DNA of 64,000 bases from Aporrectodea caliginosa (GCA_020284085.1 JACEVL010000003.1:1244692-1308691), one strand, 5' to 3'; positions 19,600 to 31,616 are shown, counted from the first letter of the stretch. Program-made: numbers and translations. Notes: a model not told the origin generated them from the sequence alone.

Positions 19600-19900
19600 A
19601 ATTAAACATTTGTATAGCGACTAACCCAAACAGAACAAGTTGTCAAGGCGAAAGCAGAAGTTGACAAGACAGCCAGTGATTAAACCTACGTCGCTCCAAG
19701 GAAAGAGCAATCGAACAGCACCACTGCGAGACGTCACGGGCAAAGGTTTGTACCAATTACGTCTTATTATCGATATACGTTTCTGTTCAAACTGTTCTTC
19801 TCTTTCTGTCGACTCTTCCCTTCAAACTTCTCTTCAGCCTTCAATACGACTGGTCTTCTCGTACTATTCGCACCAACTCAAACGGATTAACGGATTAGTA
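19600..19900 (+). pseudogene. TYV cassette (copy 2)
   Basis: Same unit as 15700-15980, with base changes (CAGTGATTAAACC) that put a stop in the best frame. The 19570-20195 block is paralogous to 46270-46885 at near identity. Confidence 0.5.
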
Positions 19901-20200
19901 ATAATACTTCGAGCAGTTCTTCTTACAAATGTTTTCTACTAACTCTTCCCACTCTTTCTAGCGTCGGACTTTTATGGACCCTTAACTGGCGGGTAAAGTT
20001 CGTGGTACTCACGGCCAAGCATCGCCAGTCGCGCGAGAATATTATCCAATCGCCGCTGAGTAAAAGGGCGGAACCCCAGATTATCTGTTACGGTAGATCT
20101 AACCCCTGTGTGCATTGCCAGTGGATGACGGAGCGGTGGCGCCTCTAGCGAACCATAAAAGGCTAGTTCGCAACAGTTCAGCTGAGGTGTTGATCATAAT
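19900..20200 (+). promoter_or_regulatory. TATA-type promoter candidate (copy 1)
   Basis: CCAAT-like ATCCAATCGCCG near 20045, a TATA-like CATAAAAGG at 20153-20161, and an initiator-like TTCAG about 25 bp downstream. The copy at 46580-46885 keeps all three. It could be host promoter DNA or LTR U3-R. It leads directly into the intron upstream of an SP cassette. Confidence 0.4.
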
Positions 20201-20830
20201 AGTGTCATTTTACATGAAGCTTAGTGGCTAGCACTTAGTCCTAATAAAAAGTATCAAATTGGAAGGCGGTAATTATTAGTTCATCTTTGCAGGGTTAGCA
20301 CATAGGCCTACTCTGTAGTTCCTTAAGCAACCGGCAGCGGATCATCTTGTACACCTGCTGAGCGCTAGCTTTTTCTATTATTATTATATTCAGTTAGAGT
20401 ATCTGCTAGCAGACTGTTATCTGGTCGGCATTTATTTGGCTTAGGTCAGCTGCAACATTTCTCGATAACAGATAGACAGTTAGCACGACTTCTGGTCAAA
20501 TAAGACCGCTGCAGTAGCGACTACGGACGTCTGGTAGTCAGCAGTAGAGCAAAATCTTAATCGTCGAGTAGGCAGAGCTTCAATGAATAGCTTTTGGAAG
20601 CAGGATTCTGACATAAAATTGTTAAGTATTTAGGCTAAATCGGCGATAGACCAGCGACAGGAGAAAGACTGGACGAGAAAACTCTCTGATCGCAATCAAT
20701 CAGTCAACCAATCTTCGGTATCAACGCTGCCGGAGCGAGCCTACAAGCAGAAGCAAATCTCTCCATCCAGTTAGGACGTTCATCCAATTGTCCAGCGCCA
20801 GCCGTTCAAAACAGTTAAGAAAACTGAATG
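20201..20830 (+). pseudogene. SP-to-C linker cassette (copy 3)
   Basis: It enters inside the conserved intron, keeps the acceptor (TTTGCAG|GGTTAG, 20291) and has an SP reading with ATG changed to CTG. The downstream part encodes AEANLSIQLGRSSNCPAPAV, matching 10740-10800 and 48530-48590. Stops interrupt it. Confidence 0.45.
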
Positions 20831-21029
20831 TGAAACTTTGAAACAATTAGCAGACCTATTTTTTTAAGCGCAACACAAAGCAGGAGAAACTTTTGGCGAG
20901 AATTAGCTTCCCTTTGGGAACAAAAGTAGTTTGTAGGTCAATCACCGGAAAATGTCACAGGTACAGGTAGTATCTTAGCTAAAGCACAGCATCTACAATT
21001 GGATGACTCCCTCGCCTTTCAAAAAGTTC

Positions 21030-21454
21030 AATAATGGAGCTAAATCACGAGTCAACATATCTCATAATGAATTCGGTTAAGGGTTCCAATATAGGCGTTT
21101 GCAGATCATATTTAACCTCGGCTTAATTAATAATTCATTAGCTCCCTTGCGGTATTTACGGATAGCTCATATCTGGGAAGTCTTTCATTGGCTGAGGCGC
21201 GGTTACAAATGTCCTGTCTGCGTCCCAACAAACCCCGGACTGACACAGGTAGCGTCACGTGATCTGAGGCTCCTGGATACCACTTTAAGGTAGAGAGTCC
21301 CTGACAGATCCAGCGCAGTCGGGGTTCCATTCTCAGAAGACAAGCATCGTGACTAGCGAAGCTAGTGATCATTGCTTCATTCATATTGTAATCTTTGGTT
21401 TTCATTCTTTTGTATTAAATCATTCAAAATATATCATCCTCTTCCTTCCTTTAG
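21030..21454 (+). promoter_or_regulatory. distal leader plus A-leader exon and intron (copy 2)
   Basis: Full-length leader: GGAGCTAAATCACGAGTCAA start, CACGTG box at 21257, then the GCAGTCGGGGTTCC exon and TATT|GTAATC, with a 67-bp intron to CTTCCTTTAG at 21454. Homologous blocks are at 37015-37370 and 58440-59080. Confidence 0.5.
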
Positions 21455-21602
21455 TTAGAGTTAGTTCCCACCTTAACTAAATAGCATCATCTCTATTTAG
21501 TTAGAATTAGCCTAGAATCCACCCTATTATAGCTGGTGGAAACCTTTCGCTCGATCTTCGTACCTCGCTCTTCACATTGTCCACATCTTCACCTCATCAT
21601 TC

Positions 21603-21914
21603 GTGCCACCCGCCATTAATTACACAAAACTCCTCATTTCCGGTTGGGATCCCACTCAGCCACCTCTCACTTTCGCTGAAGAGGACGAATTGGTTGAATG
21701 GTACGCTGACCATAACCCTTTCACTCATATCAACGGGGGCATTTGCCATTGCATCTGCGACAAGATAGACGAGATTATCGCCTTGCGGAACGGTGATCCA
21801 GATCTACAGGTCGCCGATGTCATCGAGCCACCACCTGTGATTGCCACTCCCGAAGAAAATTGAGAATTGCCCGCTGCAGACAATCCCCAACCTCACCCAA
21901 CATTCAACTCATAA
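21603..21914 (+). pseudogene. His/Cys module A, best-preserved copy
   Basis: Frame of about 103 residues with GTG in place of the usual ATG. N-terminal DPTQPPLTFAEEDELVEWYA is followed by HNPFTHINGGICHCICDKID and EIIALRNGDPDLQV. A single TGA at 21861 replaces the Trp of the (E)ENWDL motif that B and C also have, after which the frame stays open to TAA 21912-21914. The invariant H-x4-C-H-C, acidic helix and ENWD end argue that A, B and C share ancestry. No known domain recognised. Confidence 0.65.
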
Positions 21915-22260
21915 TCATCCGCGTCATCGTCAATCACTGTCCTTTTCATTTGCCTCATTCCATCTTATTTTCATTCGTCAGTCACGATGCGGTAAGTGTC
22001 TTGATTTTTTTGTCCCGTACGCTGTCTGTTTTTGGCACTAAGAATAGCATTGTAACTTGCTAAAAACATGTAACAAGCTCTAAATCTAACAAAAAAGAGG
22101 AAAAAACTAATAAAACAAAAACAATAACCCCAAAAAGAGTACAAAATTAGATTATAGCATACTAAAAAAATACATTTTAGTTAGTGCTTTGTGAATTTCA
22201 TGACCATTTGCTTGCGGCTGTAAGCTTGATCATTTTCAGTAAACGAATATTGATTGATTG
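21915..22260 (+). other. A module 3' region with ATTGATTGATTG tail
   Basis: Non-coding, A-rich in the middle (AACAAAAAAGAGGAAAAAAC). It ends AACGAATATTGATTGATTGA, the same kind of tail that ends the C-tail copies. Confidence 0.4.
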
Positions 22261-22339
22261 AGCATCGTTTGTCTTTTATAGCCTTCCTTCATTGGCCATT
22301 GTAAATATATTTCCGGACCATCCTTCACTTACTTTATTA

Positions 22340-22697
22340 CACGCCTGGCACAAGGCGGAGTCAACCCCCTTCATTGTTTACACCACTCTCTGAGGATGAC
22401 AATGATAGGCGTGAGCTGGCTCAGCGCTATAGTGATCACTTAGCTCAGTGGCGGCCTATCTCCCTCAAGAGGCACAATTGCAGCCAGGCCAAGTGTCTGC
22501 AAAGACATATAGAATGTCAGTCGTATGGAATAAAAGCACATTATCTACAACAGAGAGATAGAGAGATTGACAATATTGGAGAATCTTTACACTTTAACAG
22601 GTCAGCAACGCCGACTGGGAATATACTGACTCAGCATCATATGGATGTTGCTTTTACGAGTCAAAATACGGAAGAGGGTCATAGCATTCCGTGTTGA
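22340..22697 (+). CDS. SED cassette ORF, about 115 aa, unknown
   Basis: Open from about 22344 to TGA 22695-22697. N-terminal SQPPSLFTPLSEDDNDRREL, then AQRYSDHLAQW. A Cys/His cluster CSQAKCLQRHIECQ follows, then YLQQRDREIDNIGESLHFNR and TQHHMDVAFTSQ. The paralogue at 49625-50092 has the same order with an internal break, so the protein was once real. It has no ATG at its head. Family not recognised; a gag-like role is speculative. Confidence 0.4.
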
Positions 22698-22877
22698 GAA
22701 TGTCCTGTCTGCGTCCCAACCAACCTCGGAGTGACATAGGTAGCGTCACGTGATCTGAGGCTCCTAGGTACCACATTAATTTACAGAGTCTCCAGCAAAT
22801 TACGCACAGTCGGGTTTTCATTCTCGGAAGACGAGCATCGTGGCTGACGTAGATAGTGATCACTGTTTCATTCATAT
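22698..22877 (+). promoter_or_regulatory. A leader, interrupted by the LTR element
   Basis: Runs GAATGTCCTGTCTGCGTCCC through TTCATTCATAT. The expected GTAAGTG donor is replaced by the start of the LTR at 22878, so the element sits at or next to this leader's donor. Confidence 0.5.
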
Positions 22878-23582
22878 TGTAGTACTGTTAATTTACATCA
22901 TACATAACAACACATTATCATTCTATTCATTAGACAGAACAACAACACTAGTAGCACAATTACACCAGGCATTGATTATACTTTAGATGCCAATCTTCAC
23001 ACTAGATAACACAGAAGAATAAGTAAACAACACCTGATTGGCCATTCACATAATACATCCTCTGTAAGAGCTTAACTCCACCCACTCAAACGAGCTCAGG
23101 ATAGGTTAAGGCTAAACATAATTCAACCTACTACTGGGAAATACCAAGCCAGAGCCTATCTAGTGATGGACATTATACACAAACAGATCCCTCATAAATA
23201 GTCGAAGCAAGTGGTCAGCGGGGCGGCAGTGGAGTAAGAAGAAGGTCGACGTTCAGGGAAGACGGGAAGAAGAAGAGAGATATTTCGAGCTGACTACTAA
23301 AATACATTTCGACTACACACCTTACAGTTCGGCTCCGTTTAGTAGAACCTTTCTTCCCCGACGATTTATACATCAATACATCTGGAAGATTTAGGTTTGT
23401 ATCAACAGTTATCCTTGTATTCGCATCACTGATAGTTAACAATAATGAGTGTTCAATAATATTACTTGTATCATCATTCAGTCTCAATTTATCTCTACTT
23501 ATCTCCACGTCTGTGAACTTAGTTCCCCATTAGGAATCTTTATCATAATAATTATCAGTCTTAGTTCAAGTAGTGGACTACG
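22878..23582 (+). repeat. 5' LTR of the 22.9-27.5 kb element
   Basis: Begins TGTAGTACTG and ends GGACTACG, close to the TG...CA rule. It pairs with 26736-27458 over its whole length with scattered substitutions and small indels, so it is not recent. TATA-like CATAAATAG at 23193. The flank after it (AAGTGGTGGACAACCGG) is where a primer-binding site would be; I could not match it to a tRNA. Confidence 0.85.
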
Positions 23583-24064
23583 ATAAGTGGTGGACAACCG
23601 GCCTCGGTCGACACCTCGCTCTAAATCAAATCATGTTATTTACGATCACCAAGCACATTCTGTAGTTTCACCCTTGCATAGCCCTCACTCGTTCTCTAAG
23701 TAGACCTAACGATTATCAACTGTTTTTCATGACATAATCTCTTGATCACAGACCGACCAATGCTATCAGAGCCAGTGATTTAATTGTTATCTACTGTTTG
23801 CGAAAACAGGGAGTACAATTGAATGAACAGGACACAACTAACCTACTTCACTTTCGATTAGATTTATAACATGTCTAAGCACACTTTCATTACATTGCGA
23901 CCATGCAAGGACTACTTTCTCTTCAGCAGTCTGCACGGTTTCCCAAGTAACAAACCACTGAGGATGTTTTAAGGTATTCTGAGTCTAATTTTAGTCCTAA
24001 GTGTCAGTGACCCGACGTCAAACAACTCGCTCTCGCCATCACATGCGTTGCCACCAACACCAGC

Positions 24065-25939
24065 ATGTCTACATCACGATTATCACGAGCCGGAGTTCAT
24101 CCTAAAACGGTCCTCATCCGTGGCACTGCTACCGAACAGGATATCCAAATAGTCAATGCACACATCCAAGCCATTAGTAAATCCCAAGCTGATGTCATAC
24201 ATGGATTTCAACGTAATACAGAACGCATGTCCTCATTCATTTCTTTGGCACAACAGCGCATGTCAAATTTTGACGACCTCCTCACACAACAGTAGGCCTA
24301 CGCCAGCATTTTAGAAACTATCTCAACAGATCGTCAGTGGATCGAACACCATGACACTGACCTCAATTTTTTATTGTTCCAAATGTTTTCCTCTCTTTTT
24401 GATTTTATTCCATTGCAAAGCCAAATTCAGAAATTTTCACAGGCCATTGAAAGTTTGATCGCTGGGTTCCTGCCCTCAACTTTAATTTCTCCCTCACAAA
24501 TTAGATAAACTATTTTAGACATCGATGAAACTTTGTTAGAAAGGTTCTCAATGGTAAGAGTTCTTCAGCAAGACCCCAATTTCTACTACAATCACCATAA
24601 CTTTTTGTTCCTTCGTAACAATTCGGATCTCTATATCACCATCAAATTTCCCATGACCGACACTAATAACATAATTCTTCAGGCTTTCACAGTCCTGATT
24701 TTTCCAGTTCATTTCTCAAATTCGTCTGCTTATTCCACACTACTGCAAACCACAACCCAGTCATTTTTTATCTCCAACAAGCCGGATTATTTCGCTGAAT
24801 CTCCACAGTCATTCTCACACCTGGATCAGATATCGGTTGACATATTAGTGGAACAATCTAACCCATCATGTTTGTTCGCCATATTTCACGATTACGGCAC
24901 TCAAATTAAGAATCTTTGCCAGTTCCAGGTTGTATCATCAGTCGATATCAAAACAGAGATCTATGTATTGGATTATCCCCAGATATTGATAAGAAACGCA
25001 GATTCCATCAAAGTAAACTGCCCTTATCATGTACAGTACCCGAAGCAATGCACCTACTGTTTCTATCAAGTTCCATGTGCCTGTTCAGTTCAAACCAATG
25101 GAGCCTACCTTCCACCTCGTATATCTCAATGCAATTTTGACGATCCATTGCCAGTTGCCAACTTACCTAAATTCCCAATAAATCTGGCTCTATTGCATCA
25201 TTTTTTCAGCAACGACACCCTTTCTGCTTTCACTGGTGACATGCTACTGAACCACTCCCTGAATGTCCATTTACCCCCTATGCACTTTTACAACCATTCA
25301 TTCGAGGAAAAACTAGCCATCGACCACACCTTAGCTTACCAATTAGATAAAGTAGCTAATGCCACGAAAGAAGACCAAAAGATTTACAAATCCATCATTG
25401 ACCCCATTTGTCAGGTGACTTATCATTACCCTCTGATTTTTTCTTCACCACACCTGGATACATCACAGTAGCTACCGCAGGTGGAACCATAGCTAACCTG
25501 TTGCTTACTTCTTACATTGCCTATCGTCTACGAGTACACAATGCAGCTTTAGCAGTTCTACAACAGCTTCTTCCAAGGGGACATGCGTTCGCTCTTCCAG
25601 ATTTCATCATTACATTACCTCCATCAACTACAGCACCAACATTCTTTAACATCCCTTACACTAAAGACCCAACCACATGGTTCGGATATCTCATCCTCGT
25701 CATCTTAATTATCTAGGCAGGCCTACATAGTCAAGAAAATTTGTAAATGCCGCCAACCCCGCTTTCATGTAAGCCCTGATTTCGATTTATGTTTTGAGGT
25801 CAAACGACATGGCAATTGTTTTTTTCTTCGCCTACAAACTGTACCCGGCTGCTTTACAGACTATATTACCACTGGTACCAATCTCTGCTCTAATGTCACT
25901 GTATCTGGATGGTTCCAACCCCATTTAAATGTAGTTTAG
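24065..25939 (+). pseudogene. Env/F-like fusion glycoprotein, broken
   Basis: The fullest Env copy, in pieces. It begins with GTATEQDIQIVNAHIQAISK, equivalent to the sequence just after the F-type fusion peptide, so the amino-terminal subunit is missing. Breaks: TAG at 24293-24295, TAA at 24506-24508, a frameshift near 25420, and a stop with frame change at 25714. The ectodomain has many N-x-S/T sites and the PCACSVQTNGAYLPPRISQC cluster. A hydrophobic segment (ITVATAGGTIANLLLTSYIA) is followed by a second one (WFGYLILVILII), then KKICKC and a Cys-rich tail of about 60 residues. The layout matches baculovirus-F/errantivirus Env families; the exact family is not assigned. Confidence 0.7.
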
Positions 25940-26735
25940 GGCGACTTTGCAATGACACATAGAATCACCCAACGTCCTGTATACCTAGCTACTCAGTTTA
26001 AAATTTCTTGGTTTAAACGTTTTAAATTACGCAACGTATTTAATGATCATTATGGTTTGATTCTTTTTTTTTATCACGATGGAAAAGGCATCTATGTCGC
26101 CCTTTGAATACGATGACGAGACAAACGAGCTGAGACCAATCAGAACAACTGCGAGATCATCACAATCTCCGTCTCCTCTTCGTATCTGAGTCAATGTCGT
26201 CGGCTGAGCTAATATCTGAAAGACTCCGATCTGTCAAAGCCTCCACGCACGACGAGATTAACTCAACAAGAGCCACATAGCAATCCTTCTCTGTAGCCTA
26301 CATATAATTTTAGTGTGATGTGTTCCTTCGCATTTAATTTTTGTGTGTTAAGAGTGATGTACATTACAATTTCGATTGCTGTTAACGACATTTTGCCTAT
26401 CGGTTATAACGTATGTATAGTTAACACAAGTTTTACTCGTATGTTTACATTGCTACTACATTAACTTTTATATCGTATGTCATCTTACAAACAGAACTAA
26501 TTTATTTACAAGCTCAGGGTATCTCATAATCGTCTACCTTTGTGTTTTATGCAACGTTTTATAATGGACTCAATTGCATTTCAAGTTTACTAAGATTTTC
26601 ACTTTCGGTTTGCTTTAATTAATTTTGTTTGTCATTACTGTTTTCGCACATCAAACTTAAATCTTCCAGCAAAATTTTAGAGTAAGCACCATATTTTTCG
26701 AACCCGGCGTGTTCGTTTCGCGGACCGGAGGGATC

Positions 26736-27458
26736 TGTAGTACTGTTAATTTACATCATTCATAACAACGCATTGTCATCATATTCATTAGATCGAGCCA
26801 CAACACTAGTAACACAATTGCACCAGACATTGAATATACTTTAGATGTCAATCTCCATACTAGGCAACACAGAAGAATAAGTAAACAACACCTGATTGGT
26901 CACTCACATAAAACAAACTCTGTAAGAGCTTATAACTCCATCAACTCAAACGAGCTCAGGACAGGTTAAGGCTAAGCATAATTCAACCTACTACTGGGAA
27001 ATTCCAAGTCAGAGACTATCTAGTGATGGACATTATACACAAACAGATCCCTCATAAATAGGCGAAGCAAGAGGACAATGGGGCGGTAGTTGAGAAAGAA
27101 GAAGGTCGACGTTTCGAGGAAGAGGTGAGGAAGAAGAGAGATTTTGAGTCGTCTATACTAAATCACCTTTCGGCTACACTTTACAGTTCGGCACCGATTA
27201 GTAGAATCTTTCTTCCCTGACGATTCGTGCATCTATTTATCTGGCAGAATTAGGTTTAAAACATCGGTTGTCTTTGTATTTGCATCACTGTTAGAATATG
27301 ATAATGAATGTAAATTAATAATTACTTGATAAATTAATAATTACTTGAATCATCATTGAGTCTCGTTTAATCTCTGCTTATCTTCTCGTCTGTGAATTCA
27401 GGTCCCCATTAGGAATCCTTATAACATAAAACGGTCATAGTTCAAATAGTGGACTACG
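26736..27458 (+). repeat. 3' LTR of the 22.9-27.5 kb element
   Basis: Starts TGTAGTACTG after the purine tract and ends GGACTACG. It differs from the 5' LTR by many substitutions and an inserted TTAATAATTACTTGATAAA-like duplication near 27315-27345. TATA-like CATAAATAG at 27053. Confidence 0.85.
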
Positions 27459-28590
27459 ATAACACAGTCTTCCGAGAGATCACCTCAGATCACCAATGGA
27501 CAAGACAGCATGGTTCTGGTCTAAACTTTTTCGTTTACAGTTTCTTTTCAAAGGTTTATGAAGCAATACCATTGCAGAATCAGCTCCAAAATTTATATAG
27601 CGGAACTGAAAACCTAGTAGCAGGTCTCTTACCATCTACATTCATATCACCACAAGCCATTAAGGAAATTTTTTCAGACATAGAGGCCACTCTTTTGCAA
27701 ACCATGCCCACTATCAAAGTGTTACACACAGATCCAAGTTTTTACTATAGACAGAACGATTTTCTCTATATCCGTCACAGCACAGATTTGTACATCGCTC
27801 TAAAGTTTCCCATGACACAAAAAGACGTAATTACACTGTCTAGAGGCTGACATTTAGTCATTTTTCCAGTTCATTTTTCCAGTTCATTTTCATAATTCTT
27901 CGGACTTCTCCACAATTCTCATTTCAACTACACAGACTTTGTTCATATCTCAACAGTCAGATTACTATGAGGAATCTACTTTACCATTTTCACCCAGGGA
28001 TACTGTTTCTGCTGACATCTTGCTGAGGGTGACTACTCCATCTTGGTTACTGGCTATTTTTCAAGATCATGCTGACAATCAACAAATCATTCTGTGACTT
28101 CCAGGTGATGCCTTCGTCGAACATTTTACCTGACTTGTACATTCTCGACTATCCGCAGATCCTCATACGTAATTCACCACAGGCACAACTCCAATGTCCT
28201 AAGCGAAAGAAGTTACTTCCGAATAGTTCATATTTCTTTTACACTACACCGTGTGCATGTGCAATACAAACAACACGTAGATATTTACCGTCCAGGATTA
28301 ATCAATGTGATTCTGATCATTCATCTCACTATGAAAATCCACATCAATTTCCTCTAAACTTGGCACTACTGCAGCATTTCTTCAGCAATGACACTCTTGC
28401 TAGAATTTCAGGAGATTTCCTATTCAACCAATCCATATAAATTGAACTTCCTGCCATGAAATTCTTCAATCATTAATTCGACGACAAACTAGCCCAAGCT
28501 CATTCAATAGCCTACCAATTAGACAAAGTTGTTAATGCCACCAAGGCTGACGAACAGATATTCCAATCAATGGTCGATGACATTATAGAT
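27449..28590 (+). pseudogene. second Env/F-like remnant, 5' truncated by the LTR
   Basis: It begins immediately at the LTR edge with FREITSDHQWTRQHGSGLNF, homologous to the part of the first Env after its first stop. Open to 27850, then frameshifted; 28069-28440 is open again with LDYPQILIRN, PCACAIQT and LPSRINQC. Protein-level similarity to the 24-kb copy is clear but DNA divergence is large, so it belongs to another, older subfamily. It ends without a membrane segment. Confidence 0.65.
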
Positions 28591-28659
28591 CTATTAATTT
28601 ATATTGCATTTGTTTGACCATTATACTTGTTACATGCTGATTTATTAATTTATTTGGTC

Positions 28660-29590
28660 TGATTAATGCAAAAACTGTTTGATGTAGCACTTGCAGATGC
28701 CATTTCAATGATTACCATGGCTGAATACAGGTTTTTCTTAGATAACTATTGCGGGCCATGCATAGGCTATGTGGGTAGCGTGGACCCAACATTAGCTAGA
28801 ACGGAGGACAGAAAGGTAAAGAGACTGAAGCGTGAGGAATATCTCAGAAGTAAAGAAACAAAAAGAAAAAGAGAGAATATCACAGTTCGGCAGATGATGA
28901 ATTGACTTCAGAAGAAGAACTAACCAGTTTGGCAGCTGAAGTTGAGTCTAATTTAGAACAACGCTGCTCTCCAAGAATTCCCAAACGGAATTCTGTGCCT
29001 ATTGTTAAAACAGAGTTAAGTGCTGCATTTGATCGAGCCAATGTCAGCAACCATACTGCAACTTTTATTCTGGCCGAGACTGCAAGAAGTCTTAGACACA
29101 GCATTTCTAGCTTCACTGTCAATCCTGAGTCAATCAGAAAAGCGAGACTAAAGTTTCGTGAACATAGGCCCAAGCTCTAAAAGTCACTTTTGATCCGTCC
29201 TAACCTCTTGTTGTGCAATGGGACGGCAAGAGCCGCAAGATGTTGCCGGATATTACAGGTAGTGAGCAGGTTGACCAGTTACCAGTCTTGGTATCAGGTT
29301 TGCATGTGTAGCAGCTTCTCGGTGTGCCAAAGCTTCCAAATGGCACGGGTGAAGCAGCTAAAGCAATGCTGTTGTTACAATGGTGCAAGAATGAGGTATT
29401 GTCAGATCAGTGTCATGTTCTTCGGCTTCCAATACTGGCATATGAAGTGGAGATTATGGTGTGATAGGGACCCGGCTTGGCAAGAATCTGTTGTACCTGA
29501 CAAGTCGACACTATGTCCACGAACTTGTGGTCAGAGATGTGTTCAAACACCAAAAGAAAGATGACCAGCACTTTAAAGAAACAAGACACT
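28660..29590 (+). pseudogene. transposase-like protein of the WDGK-LPD(I/L)TG family
   Basis: Consecutive frames 28666-28905, 28902-29180 and about 29173-29580 read as one broken gene. N-terminal MAEYRFFLDNYCGPCIGYVG and a Lys/Arg-rich stretch are followed by DELTSEEELTSLAAEVESNL, RSLRHSISSFTVNPESIRKA, then VVQWDGK..LPDITG, QLPVLVSGLHV, PKLPNGTGEAAKA and LYLTSRHYVHELVVRDVF. This set is typical of a transposon-borne, hAT-like protein family widespread in invertebrates and usually annotated as uncharacterised. Stops (TAA/TAG/TGA) and at least two frameshifts make it dead. Confidence 0.6.
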
Positions 29591-30470
29591 GATGAACCAC
29601 CCAAACGAATCCAGATGGAGCCAAGTACATGTACCATTCCTGAATAGGAACTTAACGACTTTGTCACAAGCAGTACCATGTCATCCTTACACACACTTGG
29701 GTTGAATGCTGACTTCCTCGCACAAGAAGATCTTAGCCCTTGAATATTTCCAACTAAACAAGAAATAAGCCAACAGTTTGGCAGTGGTAAATAAATGGTA
29801 AATAAATCGTCGTAATTACAATTACGACCGAGCAGAGCGAAATGTGAAACCGATGTAGGACTATAATAGCAGCTCCATTACAACAAGTGAAGAACAGAAA
29901 CAGTATCTGCTGCTGGTTGTCTCAGGCCACAGAGCCAAGTAGGCTACCCAGAAGCCAGAAGTTGCTGCTTGTCGGCGATGATGTTCCACAGTATTAGAGT
30001 AGGAAAAAACTAAGGTCACTGATGACTAGTGATTGGCTTTTCAAAAAAGACTGCTGCATCAACTTTGTTATTTATTTTGTTAAAAGTATAGTCCTGATAG
30101 ACATTTGACAGTACTTTGTTGATATTGTATCAGAAAGACTTCAGTCATAAATAACTGAGAAACAAGTGAGACTAACATACTGTCGGATAATAATTTTGTT
30201 AACTTTACAGGTGTTGAGCGACCTTTAAATATGCATCCAAAATTCTAAAAAAAATTAACATGAACTTCTCTCATGATAGACAACAAAATGGGAGGGTACC
30301 ACAGAAGAAATTCAGAGGTTCATTTTTAACGGGCGCCCTAGCCTGCATGGATGGTTTAATCCCAACTCTATATTACATGGGCTGATTTAGCGATGGTGAA
30401 TAGGTGGACTAATCGTTCGGAACACTTAGCATCCAACTTCAAAGTTTCTCTGGGATGCAAACATTTAAAC
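29591..30470. other. no gene recognised
   Basis: AT-rich, with one CGTAATTACAATTACG palindrome at about 29810-29826. No exon with good splice sites before 30470. Confidence 0.45.
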
Positions 30471-30477
30471 TCAGATC

Positions 30478-30614
30478 TGTTTTTGCTAACCATTGTGTTC
30501 TTTCTTTTCACACGCGGGCAAAGACATGTTCATTGTTCGTGGCTCTGTGAACGGTATCAAGATGCAGCTTCGTGGACGAAACAAATCATCCGCTTGGCCA
30601 GTTCAAATATTATG
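30478..30614 (+). CDS. possible exon, unknown protein
   Basis: Open stretch with KDMFIVRGSVNGIKMQLRGR and NKSSAWPVQIL, ending ATATTATG|GTACGTT, a good donor. The acceptor is uncertain (AAACTCAG at about 30475 or GGCAAAG at about 30524). It would join the exon at 30781. Family not recognised. Confidence 0.35.
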
Positions 30615-30780
30615 GTACGTTGTTGCTGTTGTTAATCATCGTAACTTTAGCTATCATCGGAAATGCTGAGTTCATGATCTCGTATGAATTCCGGAAGTAT
30701 AATATGCTCGTTAAAGAAGACAATGACAACAACAGATAGAGAAACATTCAAATCCATTTAACACCGCTTGAACTGTCTTC

Positions 30781-31160
30781 AGGGAGCGGATGATTGGGAG
30801 AAACTCGTCGACCGTAAGAAAGGACAGATATTAAGGTGTGTTGCCCGATGGCAGAGAACTCAGAGCGGTAGTCTACGTGGTGGATCTGGAAAGAGCGTAG
30901 GAAGAAAGACGGCGAAAAGTTCAGCTTATGGACTTCACTTTGTTGCAGGTTTCATTTGGATGAATGATGTGATGTAGGAGTGGAATGAGTCTGTATCACC
31001 TGCTTTCCACCTGCGTTCATCAACCGTTGACATTTCTGGTCGACAATCAGTCAGAAATGTCAACTTTGTGCGGGCTTTGAGTAAAAGAAATACTTTTTCA
31101 GTTCATCTCGAGACCCCATTCGAGTGTACAGAGGATTATAAACGCATTTTAAATAACTAA
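30781..31160 (+). pseudogene. last exon(s) of an unknown gene, one stop
   Basis: Acceptor CTGTCTTCAG at 30780. The frame reads ADDWEKLVDRKKGQILRCVA through AYGLHFVAGFIWMNDVM, then TAG at 30975-30977. It continues in the same frame with EWNESVSPAFHLRSSTVDIS, NVNFVRALSKRNTFSVHLET and PFECTEDYKRILNN, stop at 31158-31160. AATAAA follows at 31170. The paralogue at 33640-34000 has a Gln codon at the stop position but other breaks. Unknown function. Confidence 0.45.
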
Positions 31161-31409
31161 AATTGATAAATAAAGCTGTCGTTTCCAAGTTACCAGCTGG
31201 AAGGTGTGACGATTTATGTAAGTACAACTAAACAGTGCAAGTGCTTAAGACAAAGCACAATCTGCCGTTGATGAACGATTCAATTGTATACCCCACGAAG
31301 TTAGGAGAAGTCATGAAATTACAGGACCCAGGCTACATCTGGGGACGAGGTGCGTTCCGCTAAAAACCAAAAGGGGTCAGATTTACCCCTTAGGTGCTTC
31401 TAGTGTAAA

Positions 31410-31616
31410 GACAAAGCACAATCTGCCGTTGATGAACAATTCAAATGTTTACTAAAACACAATGAACAGTGTGGATTTTTGTTTGACACGAGCATCTGTA
31501 AAGAAACGGAACAAGATGAACGTTTTAGAAAATGTATGAACCCAGAAAAGTTGCTGGCACATGGTGAAAGTATTAACCTATTTGTCAGCCTCACAGTGCG
31601 TTTCAACATTCCCTAG
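31410..31616 (+). pseudogene. hAT transposase-like fragment
   Basis: An open 68-codon stretch has VDEQFKCLLKHNEQCGFLFD, then ETEQDERFRKCMN and LLAHGESINLFVSLTV. The E-H-N-x2-x-G-F-L-(F/Y)-D pattern and the following L...C helix match the interdomain region of TTF/ZMYM-type hAT transposases. Truncated both sides; the first 30 nt are duplicated at 31245 and 34040. Confidence 0.45.

Larger units (their letters stand above)
22878..27458 (+). mobile_element. LTR retroelement with Env/F-like gene only
   Basis: Two same-orientation LTRs enclose 3.15 kb. A purine-rich GGACCGGAGGGATC tract precedes the 3' LTR. The only recognisable gene is Env/F-like (24065-25939); no capsid, protease, reverse transcriptase or integrase motif was found between the LTRs. 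The flanks do not show a clear target duplication. Read as a deleted or non-autonomous Metaviridae/errantivirus-like element. Confidence 0.75.

Noticed and set aside
23215..23508. Minus-strand 97-residue ORF
   Set aside because: Inside the 5' LTR, antisense, and broken in the paired 3' LTR.
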